From the NCBI RefSeq assembly GCF_021130785.1, contig NC_060212.1:143536001-143600000 (forward strand): a stretch of DNA of 64,000 nt. The letters are read 5' to 3'. Source of the stretch: Homalodisca vitripennis (lineage: Eukaryota > Arthropoda > Insecta > Hemiptera > Cicadellidae). Under the pieces are notes generated by a model. It saw only the letters and a program-made list of their open reading frames with translations, did not search any database and was not told the origin of the DNA. Below, in pieces: positions 46,475-60,868 of this stretch. A program made the position numbers and the translations under genes. How positions within the stretch are numbered: the first letter of the stretch is position 1; every line of letters starts with the position of its first letter.

Positions 46475-49400
46475 CGAAATCTCTATACTGTTCTCTAATT
46501 AGTTAAAACATTACTTCGGTATCCAAAAGAAGTTTTCATGTTACCGAAATGATGACTGCAGACCCTTACAAGTATCTCAAATATAGTCTCAATTTTAAAC
46601 GATTAAAATTAAAAATAAAGTTGAAAAAAAATGGAAATAAATGTAAAATGGAGCCTTTTTCGGTAACTAATCATTATCTTATTTTAAAACGAAATAAATG
46701 GTGCTGTTTAAATGCACTCTTTAAGTACAAGAAAAGAATGAATACGCTATCAACACCCTAACTTTACATGAAACATAAGGACATATTTCAACCTACAAAT
46801 TCAACAATAACGAATTTCACTTTCGAAACTCCAGATCTTTAGTTATACAGAAGCACAACATCACATTTTTTGAATGACATACTTATTACTCTGAAATTAA
46901 ATTATTTAATAGGAACACCTCCTCCACGGCTTAGGTCGGAAGCTTTTTATATTCGTAATATACTAATATTTGGACATTATTAATACATTCTTGACAAATC
47001 CATTCCGTCTTCAAAATTTAAGTACACTGGGGGGGGGGGGGAAGAGGGAAGTTACGACTACCAGAGATCTGGAGGTAATGACGTCTTTGGAAATTATGAC
47101 TTGGAGTTCGCTGAGATTAGAGCGATTTAAAGTGTGCTCCCTGCAAAAGTTCACTTACCAATATGTTTAAAACAATAAGTAAATTGATAACTATACGTTT
47201 TTTAGCCAAATTCTACAACTTCCCACCGTTTTGCCTAGAAACTATCGTCATCCGTTACGTAAACCATATATTAATTGTTCGATTTCCAAGAAAAACCTAT
47301 TGAAACTTATTGCTAATCTTTTAACTTCAATTTCTAATCTCCATTCAGCTTAAAATAAACAATTAGACAAACCCCAATTAAACCACATTCATTTTATTTT
47401 GGGCCAATGGATATAAAAATTATTTTCACGAAAGGATACAAATTTAATCAAAACTAAAGCCTGTATGAACGATAACGAAGAAGCGTCACCTTACTTACTA
47501 CTAAAAATAGACAGAGGACGGACATTGACTGACTATCTATAGAGAAGACAGCCTCCTGCTATAACAGGGTTCAAAGACGAGACTAAAACGTCTGTAGTAC
47601 TGCCATCTATAAGAGATTAGCTGAAGTACACTGTAAAAAACTGCCCGCTAGCGCACCTAACGATATCTTTTTGCAACAGAAACAATTGTGGGGAGTAGAA
47701 TGACCAAATGAGACCGAAGACACTAAGTACAACTGTGACACTATCTCTGGACAGAACCATATTATAAGATAACGGCTGATAACGCAACCCTGATTATAAC
47801 GCAACACTCCGGACTGTATCATAGCGTAGCCTTGGTCCCACCCCAAAACCCTGCTAAAGTGCAAACCCAGATCCAAATGCTTAGAATAGAAAATACGTTA
47901 TTTGAATATTTGTAACTCGTCTATTTTTTCTTCATAAAATTAAACATTATTATCATTCTGATCAAAATGCAAAAACAATAACAATACGGCCTACACTCGA
48001 ATGTTTAATATTTTAACTGTTAACATTTAACACTACTACTCTCTCACCATCCAACTGATCACTGCATTCTAAATCAACACATAGTAACAATAATTCTACC
48101 GTACTAGTTATACAAATGGCATTGTGTGTTAAACACTAAATAAATGTAAAACATCCATAAAACAATATTCCAACATTATGAATAAAAGATTGTTTTGTAT
48201 TCTATTGTACACATTGTTGACTTTACAGGAACCTATTCCAGTTTAAACTTTGTCTACATGATTTACTAGTTCACTTCAAGGCAGCAAATACAGGCTCATA
48301 ACAATGCAAGGAGACTGCACAAAACCCCTCTTTTCTCTAATTGAGCATCCTTCATTTATATCCATTAAATGAAAGCCAATATGTTGTATGGAGGGATAGG
48401 GGAGGCTAAGTATGCAACAATATTAAACAGGTATGTTCATTAATAATGGATGTTTATCCTGGTATTCCACAGTTCCTATAAAAGGCCTCAGTGCAGCTAC
48501 AAATAGAAAATTCAGCCAAACTGGAAAACAATGGTCATTGTCTGTAGAGACCAATGGAAAATATTGTGATAGGGAAAATGGGATTGGTAAGGTTAGGGAG
48601 ACAATTGATTACTCTAAGCCATTTCGTAAATGATCTAAAGTTATATTGTACTAAATACTGTGTGGCTGAGGCTATTAGAGTCTACTACCACCATGTTTGG
48701 TGAGAAATTTCTTGGTTGAGTAATTGGAATGAATCAAAATAGAATTATCTTCCAAGGAAAATTTTAACAAAAATATATCAGACTTCATTACAAACCACAA
48801 TATAACCCAGACAAAACTATCTCAAGACAAACTATCTAGTTTTAAAGAAAGGCATTACATTGATAACATGATGTAGTAAAGAGTAATTCTTGAATCAGCA
48901 AACTAAGAATTTCAGTCAGCCTTGCCCAGATATCACAGAAGACAAGATGAGAGCCTCTCAGCTAAGTTAAAACCCACTTAAACCCACTCAACCTGAGCTA
49001 ATACTGTCATTCCTTCAGTGTTTGATATAAAGCTCCACAACTTGTAGAGCATGTGAGAACACGTTTAAAAAGTGTATTTCCAAAAAAAAAGGTATCAAAC
49101 TATTAGTTTATTTTTATTTAATCCTACCATCTAGTAGAGACCACTAATATTCGTATTAGTTACTGCACCTAGTTTTCGAAAATACAAATAAAAATTTAAA
49201 TAAAGACATCATCAAACTCAAACAATCACTAAATTTTCTGTGCTGAAAATGTTACCAGTTAACTCGTATGAGTAAACAAAACTTGTATATTTATTGACGA
49301 TTAGTTCCTGTCATCTTGGGTATAATTTGATTTTAACGACACAGTACATGTAATTAGTGATAATGAACAACTGGCATTAAAATTAGTTAGTATTAATTGC

Positions 49401-50395
49401 CTGCAGCTGTTAATTATCAATGTGGCATGATGCAGAAATTATTAACAAACTCCCGAGTAAAACAAACTTTGCTATCAACCGTTAGTGATGCTCTGTTTGA
49501 GAAAGTTCTGCTATTACAATGGACGATAACTTTCCTTCTCACTAGAAACCCCCCATGTCCTAAATTTAAATTATTAAAAAGAGTATATAAAAATTAGGTA
49601 TAACAAGATTGTAAATAACCAAATATACTCTTATTATTGGGGAAAGCTGAATAGTTCTGTAAATATCACTGATATATTTTACTGTGATTAAAAACAAACC
49701 ACAAGTTATGTAATGGAGAAGAATTAGTTGCTAACTAGAATGTTATAACTCCATTTATAAATTCACAAAACTCAAATTGACAAGGTCAACGTCATCTAAG
49801 GCCATGGTGGTCTGAAAGTTTATTGAACAAAAAAACTGTTAGAATTAAAGAATTAAAAAATATCCTTTAGAAAGCCGCAATTACTGTATTTACAACTGAA
49901 GACTACATGAGGTTGTTTTGAAAGACCAATACAATCCTAATTATATCTCATCATTGAAATATAATAAGGGTTTTAATGCAATTAAAACAATGCAACAATA
50001 AATTACAATTCATTATGGAAGCAAACTGAAAATAAATGCTTTCAGCTATTAATACTACTTTACTGGCTTAACTTGTATGTCTGTAAAAATGTATAATTTG
50101 TTTAAAAAGTTGTTTATTGTTAAAACTGTAATAGTAACTACATAACTGTGTTAAAATCTTTACAAAAGCAACAGATCAATAATATTAATAACAGAATAAC
50201 AAAATAAAAATTGAAAACATGTCTTAATTGGCTGAGCGCTATCAAAGTTTTTCATTTGAGGTACTGGACAAACGTCGTATCTATATCTATACAATTTTTC
50301 TAAACAAACTGACCTAGAGAATTTAAATTTTCTGTGAAGATTCATTTCTATTACGGTACACTGAGTCTATGATGGTGCATGTCACTCCATCGGAT
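46475..50395. other. Non-coding AT-rich stretch
   Basis: No gene recognised. It includes a poly-G tract near 47030-47041. The ORFs present match no family I know and have background composition. Confidence 0.6.
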
Positions 50396-50399
50396 TTGG

Positions 50400-50745
50400 T
50401 TGAGTGTCAGCGAAGGATTAAACCAAAATCTCTCTTCTGTCTGTCTGTCTATTCATAGAATATCTCAAGGATGACTTAAGCTATGACTTAAAACTTTGCA
50501 TGAAATTTCATTTCGGCATAGACAAGTTTGAGTTTTATAATGATACATGCTGAGCATTAGCAAAGCCCATTACTCAGGAGTTGGCAAAATTTCCTTTCTC
50601 TGTCTGTCCAAAGATAATCTCATGACCAGAATTAAGCCATACAATTTATTATAAAACTATCTGTAAATCTAGTTAAGATCAAGTACAATGACAGTGAATG
50701 CTTCTCCATGGGAAGTCTCTGGTTAAATCTTTAGCGAAGCTGTTA
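50400..50745 (+). repeat. GTCTGTCTGT-family repeat, diverged copy 2
   Basis: CTTCTGTCTGTCTGTCTATT, then AGAATATCTCAAGGATGA and AACTTTGCATGAAATTTC resemble the order of copy 1 (30576). A second TCTCTGTCTGTCC lies at about 50599. Heavily decayed. Confidence 0.4.
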
Positions 50746-50999
50746 CAAACATGCAGCCTGGCAAAGTGCCTAACTTGAAAAATCATTAATTTAATGAATA
50801 CTTGTTTTACTATGCCACTTGAATCCAATAAATTCTTTTGGAGGGATTAAAAACAGTTGATTATATAGTGTTTAAACTGATTTTCATGTTATTAACCCTT
50901 ATGATCCTGGCCTTTTCCTGCCACTAAGATATCTTCTGGCAGAGCCACAGCTATATTCTTTTCAATATGTAAAAAGTTTTAAAATGTATAAGATTTTCA

Positions 51000-51165
51000 T
51001 GATCCGACAGGCTTAGTCTACCTGTCAGTGTGATAAGTCTTGATAGCCAAGTCCTGAAGACTTGATACACAGGTTTCTCGTGTGTCAAAGGAAAAACTCT
51101 GTTCCGTCTGTGCAATAACTCTTATTACATATTGTCGGGTCCTTCAATATTCTGTGGTATTAGTT
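51000..51165 (+). repeat. GTCTGTCTGT-family repeat, diverged copy 3
   Basis: GATAAGTCTTGATAG, CCTGAAGACTTGATACACAG and TTCCGTCTGTGCAATAACTC resemble parts of copies 1 and 4. Confidence 0.4.
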
Positions 51166-51169
51166 TATT

Positions 51170-53900
51170 AATTTGTGGAAGTTGATAGTTTAAAAATATC
51201 ATTCTTAAAATCTTGTTTCTGATAATTAACTAAACTTTTTAATAAAAAAGATACTTCCAAATAAAGTGATCAAATTTCTGAATTTTCAATCGTTTAAGAG
51301 TAGATTAAGAAGATTTTAAAAATCAAATTGTAAATATTTTAGATATCTTAATAGAATAAATATAAAAATTTGGGGTTACGAGTATGTGCCTCTAGATATG
51401 GTGACTATAAAGGCTGACATCATCCAAGTAGTCTTGTAAGGCTTTTTCCATGCACTGATATTTAAAAATTAAGTTTGAGGATAAATTAACGTATTAATAC
51501 TAAGCTGTTTAGACGTTTCTATTATTCTCAAATTTAATTGTTTATATTACTGTTTTTCTTCAAACATTTCCCTAGCACTCAATTAATTATGTTTTACTAC
51601 TTAAAGTATAAAATATTTTAATTCATAAAATATGGCATATCTCTAGAACATTTGTTTGCCATTTTAGAACATCGTCTCTAGCACTCACGCGTTCTAAAGT
51701 GTGCATTTGTTAGAATGTTTTATGCAAGTTCTTTATACCATTTAAAAATGGATTCTCCTTGTTTTCGAGTTTGAATTCATATTACTGTATTTAAATCCAG
51801 TGTAGGCCCTAAATAAGATTAAAACCCAAACGTTGTTGTTGTTAACTCTCTGAGGGCCATATGGAACTTTACACTGCGAGAACAGAAAACATTACATATG
51901 GGAATTGTAAAGTTGTGAATATTTGAGGAGACTATGCTTGATAAGTAACAGTGTCAATAGAGACAAGTTGTTCACCAGAAAGAGTAACACAGGTTTGTTA
52001 ATAGCAACGGTCAATACCAACTTGGGATCTGAAGATTTTTACCCTCCAAGTGCTACTATCGCACTATATGACTTTAAAAAGCTCATATCAAAATGTATGA
52101 TATGTTTGTTTATTTCTTGACAAATCTGGAAGTAAATTTTTTAGAAGTTCTGAAAAGTTGTAGTACAAAAATTCATCCAACTCAATTAGCCGTCAGTGAG
52201 CTGTATTTTATCCCGTTTGTTTATTATTTTATTGAACGGTCAATATATATTTAAGTATTAAAATTAATTTAAGTATATAACAAACAAAAGTGTGCATCAA
52301 ATGTCACATGACCACAAACTATTTGTATCACTAAATATTGTAATTTTTTTCTGTATATTTCATAATGTAATCTGTTAATAATGTAATTAGCCTTAGTTTG
52401 CTCAAATTTGTAACCAAGATTGTTGTTTGAAAATAGTTTATTTTGAAGCAATATCCCCTTACTATGTACTTGTTGAAGACAGTCTATGTTATTTGTTAAT
52501 TTTAGCCAACGGCACATGGTTGTTGTATATTTTACTCTTAAATTCAGTTTTGATTCTAAATACTAAGATGCATCATTTATACCATTCAAAATTAAATTTG
52601 AAACAATTTCTATGTTGTGACACTTTTATTTATGTATTACGGAAACATTTAGCACAAGAGCTTAAAATAATCTTTTAAAGCATTTTTTACTCCCCAAGTC
52701 AACAAGATCTCATTTTATAACACAAACATGTAAGTATTATTAAGTTTTTTTTATATCTGATGATCATGCTTTATGAAACATTTCTGTAAATAATACACTA
52801 TAAATTTGAAACAAATTCTTGTATTTAAAAAGTAAGATTTAAGGAAGCCAAGTAATATGTTTAAAAATTACAAAGCACAGGATTAAAATGGTTTAGTCAG
52901 CACTTGAATTGCTGACCATTGTATCTAATTCATGTTCATAAAGTAGTCTTGCGTACTTGACTCTATTTTACTTTCAAAAAGGAAGAACTTGTTAGAACTG
53001 AACTATGATATATGATGATGTTTGAACATTGCATGTCTTTGGTTTCCTCCAAGAAACTCGTGTGAGGCATTTTATATTTAGGTGTTAATTGCATCTTGAA
53101 CTGTATTGTAGAATAGAAGTAAGTCTGTGGCTTTAAACGAGAGGTAACTAGTTCAATTTGAATAAAAATACCAATTTACAGATGGTTTTGAACCGACCTC
53201 TCCTTTAAGACGTGTTCAACAACTACTATACCAACATAATATATACTATGACTGGTATATATGATTAAAATGCCAATAGTGTAAAAAGAATTCCCTAAAA
53301 AGAAAAGTTTTACTGATATCTGGTAATAATAACACAATTAAATATGACAATGAATATAGTTTAATCATAGCTGCCAAATTTTACTTAATAAAAAATTCAA
53401 ACTTATTTTGAAATTAATAAAATATTACATTTTTATTAATAACCAGAAATTGAAACCTTAAAGTTATTATTAGGAAAAACTGTTTGAAATTACTTACAAA
53501 ATTAATAACAAAACTTTGAGATAAAATCTAAGCTCTCTATTGAGAAAAATTGCCAATTTTTGTATTTGGTTTTCCCAGTCAGTTGTGTTCCAATTGGCTA
53601 TTCTCAGAGTAACCTAGTCTGTTATGTTGCAACCAGATCCCCACACTGTTATGCTTACCCTAACTGGGAGAGATAATAATGAGGTTCTGGTGACCTGATA
53701 AACACCTTCTTGACATCAACCTCCTTGTTATTGTAGTGATTTATCCTTACAAGTTTATCTCACACATTCACTCATAAAGTTATGTGCAAAAGCAGGCAAT
53801 ATTGAAATGCAATTATTTTTTAAGCTTATTAAGAAAAAACTATTTTTGTGCTGTCTCCCTTGCTGTAAGGTTATGAATATTTTGTCTTGGTGGTCTAATT
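51170..53900. other. Non-coding AT-rich stretch
   Basis: No gene recognised. An imperfect hairpin (TTAAACGAGAGGT near 53133 with ACCTCTCCTTTAA near 53199) is the only structure noted. Confidence 0.6.
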
Positions 53901-53904
53901 AAGA

Positions 53905-54110
53905 TCCCAAAAGGGCTTTCTTAAAATCATGTTGTTGTCTGTCCGTCCATCTGTGAGATAACTCTTGATAAAAGGTCCTAATGGCTTCAAACTTTGTATA
54001 TATGTTTCCCTTGGTACAAGTCAGAACTTAATTGATTTTGAGCTTATAGGATCTGTCTGTCCGTTTGAGCGATAAGTCTTTTGTCACGTTATGTCAGGTC
54101 CAACGATACC
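53905..54110 (+). repeat. GTCTGTCTGT-family repeat, copy 4
   Basis: TTGTTGTCTGTCCGTCCATC, GATAACTCTTGATAAAAGGT, CTTCAAACTTTGTATATATG and TTCCCTTGGTACAAGTC follow the same order as copy 1, and a second GTCTGTCCGTTTGAGCGATAA follows at about 54055. Confidence 0.55.
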
Positions 54111-54114
54111 ACAT

Positions 54115-57100
54115 TATACCGGTTTATTGTATTTCTATTGTGTTGTCATGTTATATCTCTCTCATTGCCTGCGTTAAAATTATTTGTTGAGTTTGAACTT
54201 TAAGTGTAAATATAATGTCAATCTAAAACTTCCGTAACTACTGTAATTCTCTGAAGTCCTGGAGAGAAAGTAAAGCTGACTAAACAATCAATCCTTTTAT
54301 AAAGTATTTCATTTGTTAGATAACAAGAGTCAATGCTGTTGTGTCACTATCAATAACCACAGATAAGATTATATTAACCCCTTAGAATGTTGAATGTCTT
54401 CTTATCAATTTCAGTTTCATATTTGTCATTCAAGATATCTTTCAATTGAAAAGTAGTGTGTCAATATATGCATATATCATTCAGAAAAGACAATTTTAAG
54501 ATATTATTCAAGACCACTATAGTAGTCGGTATTATTATTTCTCGTGTACAAATCTGATACATTAAAAAATTGGTTTTAATGGTCCAAATTTTCATTAATG
54601 TGTTTAAATGAAAAGTTTTTCCAATTAATTAGGAACTGTATGATATTATACAAAATAACTGGATTTTTTACAAAGAAATTTTAATGTAAGCAATTATTTT
54701 ACTTAAACCACTTTTGATCTCAACTTCCATATTGTCGAATGTCCACAGTACAATTAAGTATGTATAAGATTTACACTGAAATATCCTTAAGAGCATGGGG
54801 AACTTATTTCAAAAGTTGTAGTACATTGTATAAGTTAAAACATGATAACAATGTGAATTGCTGAAAGCACAATGGAGGAGACACAGATGAATCATCCAAT
54901 TATTTTAAACTTTCAAACAAGTAAAATAGAAATTGCTGTATATGCAGTTCAGCCACCATCAAAAAGGGTGAAGAAAGGAATAAGTACAGTTAAATTTTGT
55001 ACAATATCAAGTTAGTAATGTATATACAAATGGAAATTCATTGCAGGACCATAAGTTTGCAGCATACATTTTACATACAGCAAATACCATCATTTGAATA
55101 AACAAAGAACCTAGTAGTGCCATATGTACAGTATTTACACCCAAGTGTGGTACTCTCACTTTATAACCTGGATTAAAAGTTAATTAGTCCTTTTTTACTG
55201 TTCATTTCTAATAAATTAAAGGGTTCAATAATTAATTTGATATTTAGTAAATTTTTAATAAATTAAACGGTTCAATAATTAATTTGATATTTAGTACATT
55301 TTTTAATAAATTAAAGGGTTCAATAATTAATTTGATATTTAGTACATTTTTATTTTTTCCATGTTCTGATTACAGAACTAAAAAATATAATTTTTTAATC
55401 TTTTAATTTTAAATTTTAGTAAACATAACTGTGTAAAACGTTATGTATTTTGTACTAATGCTATAAATAGATTTTCTTACGTGAAAATCTATAGTGAAAA
55501 TAAACTATGAATATTAATATTAACTGATTATATGTTTAACGATAATTAGCATTTGACAAAGTAAAATCTGTTTCTGAAGTGAAAAGCTGATAGACTTTGA
55601 TACAAGTTCCTACTTATAATGGAGTTTAAAACATAAGCTCCATATTGAAAGCAGAGCCATAATAGAGCTCCATAATATGCATGGCCAGCAGCTGACGTAT
55701 TCTGTCTTAATAAAGGGAGTTATTAAATGGTTAAATAATTTTGTTAGCAACTCGAACACTTGTTTAAATTATAAATTATAGCACAGTTAGTTATGGTTCA
55801 AATCTATACTCTAAAAGGAACTCATCCATTGAAATAAAACAAATACAATCTACATACCAAATCCTTAATGTAACAATTTGAAAGTAAGGTATCACATTCA
55901 ATAAGTTAACATTTATTTCAAGATTGTTGGAAAGGTTACTTCACTGTATCTTGCAAAATATATGAGTAGGCTATAGAAGAAAACAATATCAATTATGTAA
56001 ACGCAAAATAAATCAATTACCCAGAAAAAATTACTCCCACTTCAACGAAAAAGACAGTAATTCTTGTTTAGTCAGTGTAACTATTTAGCCACAAATTTTG
56101 TCCTTGTATATGGCAAGATATTGAACATAATGAGCCAAACAAACATCTGATGTCAGTCCATTCAAAAGACTCAAGAGAAGCCTGCAAGCTGTAGTGACAG
56201 GGGCTCCTACTGATCTATATGACCTTGAGTAGCAGCTGACCAATAAAATTCCTTCATCACAATAACAGCTGGAGGTCACATGGAAGGAAATATCCATTCA
56301 CATTGTTTCCATCCAGAGGTCAGTTACTCTTGTTTAAAGATTCTATATTTGGAACCTACCAAAGAAAGAGTTTCATCTTTGATGGTTTGTAAGCAATTTT
56401 AGAACATTTTCTGTACTAACTTACGTAAGAGTGTAAGGTAATAAAAGACTGTGTGTAGGCAAAATATACACACATATTTTTGCAATTAAATTGCCCAAGA
56501 GTAATAAAATAAATAAATAAAATAAAATTATGACCAAATACAAAAACAAATTCTCTATATGTAGATTGTACTAAGTTATTTCTAGTCCGTAAATTAAACA
56601 TGGCTTCATTTACGTTCTCGGTATTTATAAAGTAATAGCACTGTCTTTTCTCACACAATTTAGTATGGAGTAATTGCTCTTTCCACAACATCACTTCCAA
56701 TACTGAAGCTATCATTTACTTGTACTTTCCTCAACAGCATGACCCAAATATTCTAAATTTGAGTATTCAGGGTTCTATTGCTTGGTTTATAATAAATCAT
56801 AAAATCTTGTTTAATTTTTCAACTTTCATACTATTATGATAAGATGCAAAACTTGTGTTAAATATATTCCTTACACTAAGTTTTTGATAAGTCATTTAGA
56901 TTAATTAATGTTAATCAATGTTTGATACATAATCAATAAAACTCCTCACATATAATAAACGGAAATAACCGGAAAGAGAAGGAGAAGTTGCAGACATGTG
57001 ACTCTGGTGAGAGACAGAAACCCGAGACCCCTACTTTCACTTTTGAAAGCGACATTCAACTGCTCGCTCATTCTTTTTGCTTAATAAATAGAAACTGGAT

Positions 57101-57600
57101 CTACTCTAAACACTAGATGTGCACTTATTCTCTTCTGTGAGGATGGTTGATGTTGTATGACTCTTTGCTGAATGAACAATTGCGTTGGTTGAAATTGAGA
57201 TGAAATGTTTCTTGAAATATCATGCAAATAACCAGACAGACAGGTACAATATTTTCAAGTACATGAATTAATGCATTATCTGACACTTTCACACGAAAAT
57301 TAAAATTAGAGATTATTAAAACTGCTGATGCTAAGACCAGTGTAGAGGATTTTTTTTTTTTAATTTTCTGACCTGACTGCATAATACACAAACAAAAAAA
57401 CGCTTTTCTTCTTCAGAAAACCAAAAATCATGTCCCATAAACATCAAAATACCAGTTTAATGGGCTACTTAACAATAATTACAAGCTAAAAGAATTTTGA
57501 AATCATATATCCTATGATAAATAGATAGATCTATTGCCCCCTTCCCCTCCCAGAACATGAATCTGTAGCGTTTTTAAAGCTACGTTGGTTTTTTTTTTCT
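54115..57600. other. Non-coding AT-rich stretch
   Basis: No gene recognised apart from the 47-bp triplicate at 55209-55350, listed separately. Confidence 0.6.
55209..55350. repeat. 47/48-bp tandem triplicate
   Basis: ATAAATTAAAGGGTTCAATA begins at 55211, 55258 (one change) and 55306, each followed by ATTAATTTGATATTTAGTA. Near-identical units. Confidence 0.93.
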
Positions 57601-57813
57601 TATTAAAAGTTAAATTAAATGAAAATTTTGGGAACGAAATATTGGGATTTAATTTTAAATTATATTGTGAAAAGTCAGGGTAAAAACGAATATGTAATCC
57701 TTTCGCAAGTTACTACTGGTAATTTTAAATTGTTAGGAAGGCGGTTCACTGCCTTGAATTGATTAGAACTTGTCTTGTTACGGCTATTGTTCTCCTTGTT
57801 TGATACAGCTGGA

Positions 57814-57973
57814 CCAATGAGAGAACACCGCGGATGTCCAGCAGAATTGATTAGAGGGGGGGAGTATATAAGTGCCAACTCATAATTTTCGCCCTTCTTT
57901 TGGTAATTTTCATGTATTAAGTTGATTACAGTGCGCCGTGTTTCTTAATTTTTTTTCTGCGAGGGATTTTGAG
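57814..57973 (+). promoter_or_regulatory. CCAAT/TATA promoter-like module and putative first exon
   Basis: CCAAT (57814-57818) lies 51 bp upstream of TATATAAG (57865-57872), which would place a transcription start near 57896. The putative first exon ends at 57973 in TTTTGAG then GTAAGC, a good donor. A matching acceptor lies 84 nt on. Composition is GC-richer than the surroundings. No protein is recognised downstream. It may be a noncoding RNA gene, a gene 5' end with coding exons beyond view, or the regulatory end of a retroelement. Confidence 0.4.
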
Positions 57974-58057
57974 GTAAGCACCAAATTTATTGTATGTTTT
58001 ATTGAAATAGTCTTCCAGATCTGATATTAAATTAATTTTGTTGTCTTTTTTTTATAG
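57974..58057 (+). other. Putative 84-nt intron
   Basis: GTAAGCACC at the 5' end and TTGTCTTTTTTTTATAG at the 3' end give strong donor, polypyrimidine tract and acceptor, with AATTAATTTT-rich sequence between. The size is typical of short insect introns. Downstream sequence from 58058 is AT-rich, with only short ORFs to about 58900. Confidence 0.45.
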
Positions 58058-58059
58058 GA

Positions 58060-60195
58060 AAAAATTAAATTCATAGAAACTACAGAGCAATCTGCATAAT
58101 TAATTCTCAATGAACAATAGAGCATAATAGAATCATACAAGTTACACTTGGTTCAAACTTGCAAGAAAGGTGAATTAAAATTGAACTTTGTCAATAACTT
58201 TAATTGAAATTTGGAAATTTAGTAATTTATTAATACTCGTATTTAATTGGAACTGTTTTATTGTGAGTTGTTAATTGGTAATTAATTGAACTTTAATAAT
58301 TGTTTGAGAGAGTTGTAATCTGAATTGCAGAGACTTGAAAGTTAAGGTTAATTTTTATTTTTAAATTGTGAGTGAACTTGGAAGTGAACATTTTTATTTT
58401 AGTTATTTCCAAGTGGTATTTGATTTTTATTTTAAAACTTTATTATTTTATTTTAGAAGAGGAGCTCTGATTTTAGTTTGATATATTTGATTAATATTTT
58501 TATTTCTTGCCAAAGAAACTTTTAAATTTACTAAACGGTTTGTCAATTCTTTGAGAAAATAGAGCGATGAAAAATTCTGAAACGTTGAACTTATTATTAA
58601 TTTGCCAGTTTAAAATAAATCCATTGTTTTTATTTAGAACTGTGATTTTTATTTTAGACAAACCAGATAATATTTAATAGTTATCTGGTATTAAACAACA
58701 ATTTAGTAATAAATTGTACTGAATATTAAGACTCGGAGCTTACTAATCAAAAAAATATTTTATATCGTCTTGGATGTCTCATTGATAATTTAAATATTAA
58801 TAATCTGGAATATTAATATCTACAATCCAAGTCGTTATAGAATCTAACTCGAGTACATGACTCTAGAAGCCCTAACCTGTTTCAACCCTTCATTTTATGA
58901 CAAAAGCACATACTTCACCTGACATGTTAATCTCGAAACAATGGAATTCTGTTTGAATGTAATATGACATTCTAGAGGAATGTGTAAAGAAGCTTCAAAT
59001 GTTACCTAAATATTAAAATATAACATTATCATTGTATCATACTTTTACATTTAAAATATTTCTGTAAATGTGTCTTTTGATTGTGGTCTCAAAATAATGG
59101 TATAAATAGTAAGTAATATGCAAAAATTAAAAAATTATGATTTCTAGAAAAAAACTTTCAATGAGAAACTTGTAGATAAAAATCAGTTTCAGATAAAAAA
59201 AAGATTCATTATCCACTTTGAGAAATACAGCAGCACGAAGCCAAATGAAATATTTATCAAGTTGTATACACTGAAGTAATCAGCACCCACTTGAAAAGTT
59301 GCACCTTTACATCTACTGAAGTAAATGAAGACTGATTTTAGTCTCATTTCTTCAGATAGGTCAACTTATTACAGTATAAAACCATTATTAAATCTCTTTA
59401 TATTGTTTAAAAGCATCTTCTTTCAACCCAATAACAGGTATAAGAAATAATAATTTTCTCCAATGTCCAAAAAACTAAATAGCCAGTGTTAAAAATATTA
59501 TAAAAATGTAAAAAGTATCAAAAGTTACCTTATGTTCCCAATCCTACCTTTATTACTTTACTCGCACAAGACTATTTCTTAAATTGACAATGTCATCATT
59601 CCCCTCAATATAATTATGGAAAAAATAATAACAGTTTTCAACAAGATCTCCAAGCAACTTATCTACACCATCAAACAAATATTAAAACATTGTGAATATT
59701 TAAACGGTGCATATACATCCAATGATGTTAAAAAGTTTTTACAATGGAATAATACTAAATAATAAAACTCTTTATTTAATAAAAAGAGAAACCAAATGAT
59801 TAAATTTCAAGGCAAAAATTAAAAAAAATAGAACAAATAATTGAATTAAATTCAACGTAACTTATATAAATATGAAAAATAAATTGATTTAGTAATATGA
59901 CAATTTTTACAAATAAAACGTTAAGAATGCTAAGGTCACCTGCAGTAAAAAAATTAGAAATGCAATCAGATGAATCGTCTTTTAAGTATTTTCTCAATAT
60001 TCCTCAATATAGAGATACAATGGACAGAGACCAAATTATGATATGTGGCTCTTGAAGAAGGATTAAAACAGATAATCAGAGAATTCAGGTACTATACCCC
60101 TCCATAACTGTTACTAGCCCCATCTTTATATTTAAGTGTACCCTAACAGAATTTAAAAAAATAATAACTTGAATGAGTTCTTGTTTTCAACTGCA
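58060..60195. other. AT-rich stretch, no recognised gene
   Basis: Possible continuation of the putative transcript starting near 57896; many AATTGAA/TTAATTGG words. An imperfect palindrome (ACCAGATAATATTTAATAGT then TATCTGGT) lies near 58660-58690. Confidence 0.5.
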
Positions 60196-60197
60196 AA

Positions 60198-60329
60198 ATA
60201 GCTAGCAATGGTTGTAATTATATAACATTCGATTCTGTCTGGTGCAATAGCGTCAGACTATCAATAGCTAGCAAAGGTTGTAATTATATAACATTCAATT
60301 CTGTCTGGTGCAATAGCGTCAGACTATCA
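60198..60329. repeat. 66-bp tandem duplication
   Basis: ATAGCTAGCAATGGTTGTAA at 60198 recurs at 60264 (one change), both running through CTGGTGCAATAGCGTCAGAC then TATCAA. Nearly identical. Confidence 0.95.
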
Positions 60330-60699
60330 AGGGAATAAGTATTTATAACTGTAAGTATGAAAATAGACATGTTGTATGTCACAGTTGTAGCAACAACTTC
60401 CAAACACTGCAACAAATGGCCACATATCACAAGAAACAACACTGTTGTACAAAGTAGTAAACATAGATAAATACACAATTTAAATTAAACACTTTAATTA
60501 AATACGATTTAAACACAAATAAATACACTCGATAATATTTGTTAAAGTTATAATATATCCATTAAGACGTATTTAAAAAATATTAATTTTAATACTTATG
60601 CTTGAGTGAGAGTACTGCAAACAGAAGAATGTAACATTTGTGCGAACTTATTTATTAGTTGATTAAATTCACCAAAATTAATAAAATCATCATCCCATT

Positions 60700-60868
60700 T
60701 TTTTTTTTTTACCTGAACCATTTTTTATTAAACTCTAGTCTGGAACCGCTTATATCGCATCACCTCTGTCAATCAAGTGTTAGCATGTGAAAAAGCCGTG
60801 CCCAGGATTTGAATCTAAGTTTCAAAGGCAGTAATTTGAAATGCTAACCACTTAGCAACCTCATGGCT
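60700..60868 (-). repeat. tRNA-derived SINE
   Basis: On the minus strand TTGCTAAGTGG (60858-60848) matches the Pol III A box and GATTCAAATCC (60815-60805) matches the B box, 32 bp apart. The head looks like a tRNA with a long variable arm. A tRNA-unrelated body follows, ending in GGTAAAAAAAAAA near 60700. Diverged boxes and lack of an acceptor stem rule out a functional tRNA. This is the classical SINE layout: tRNA head, body, A-rich tail. Confidence 0.7.

Noticed and set aside
47607..47876. 89-codon minus-strand ORF
   Set aside because: No recognised domain, no splice context, background composition.
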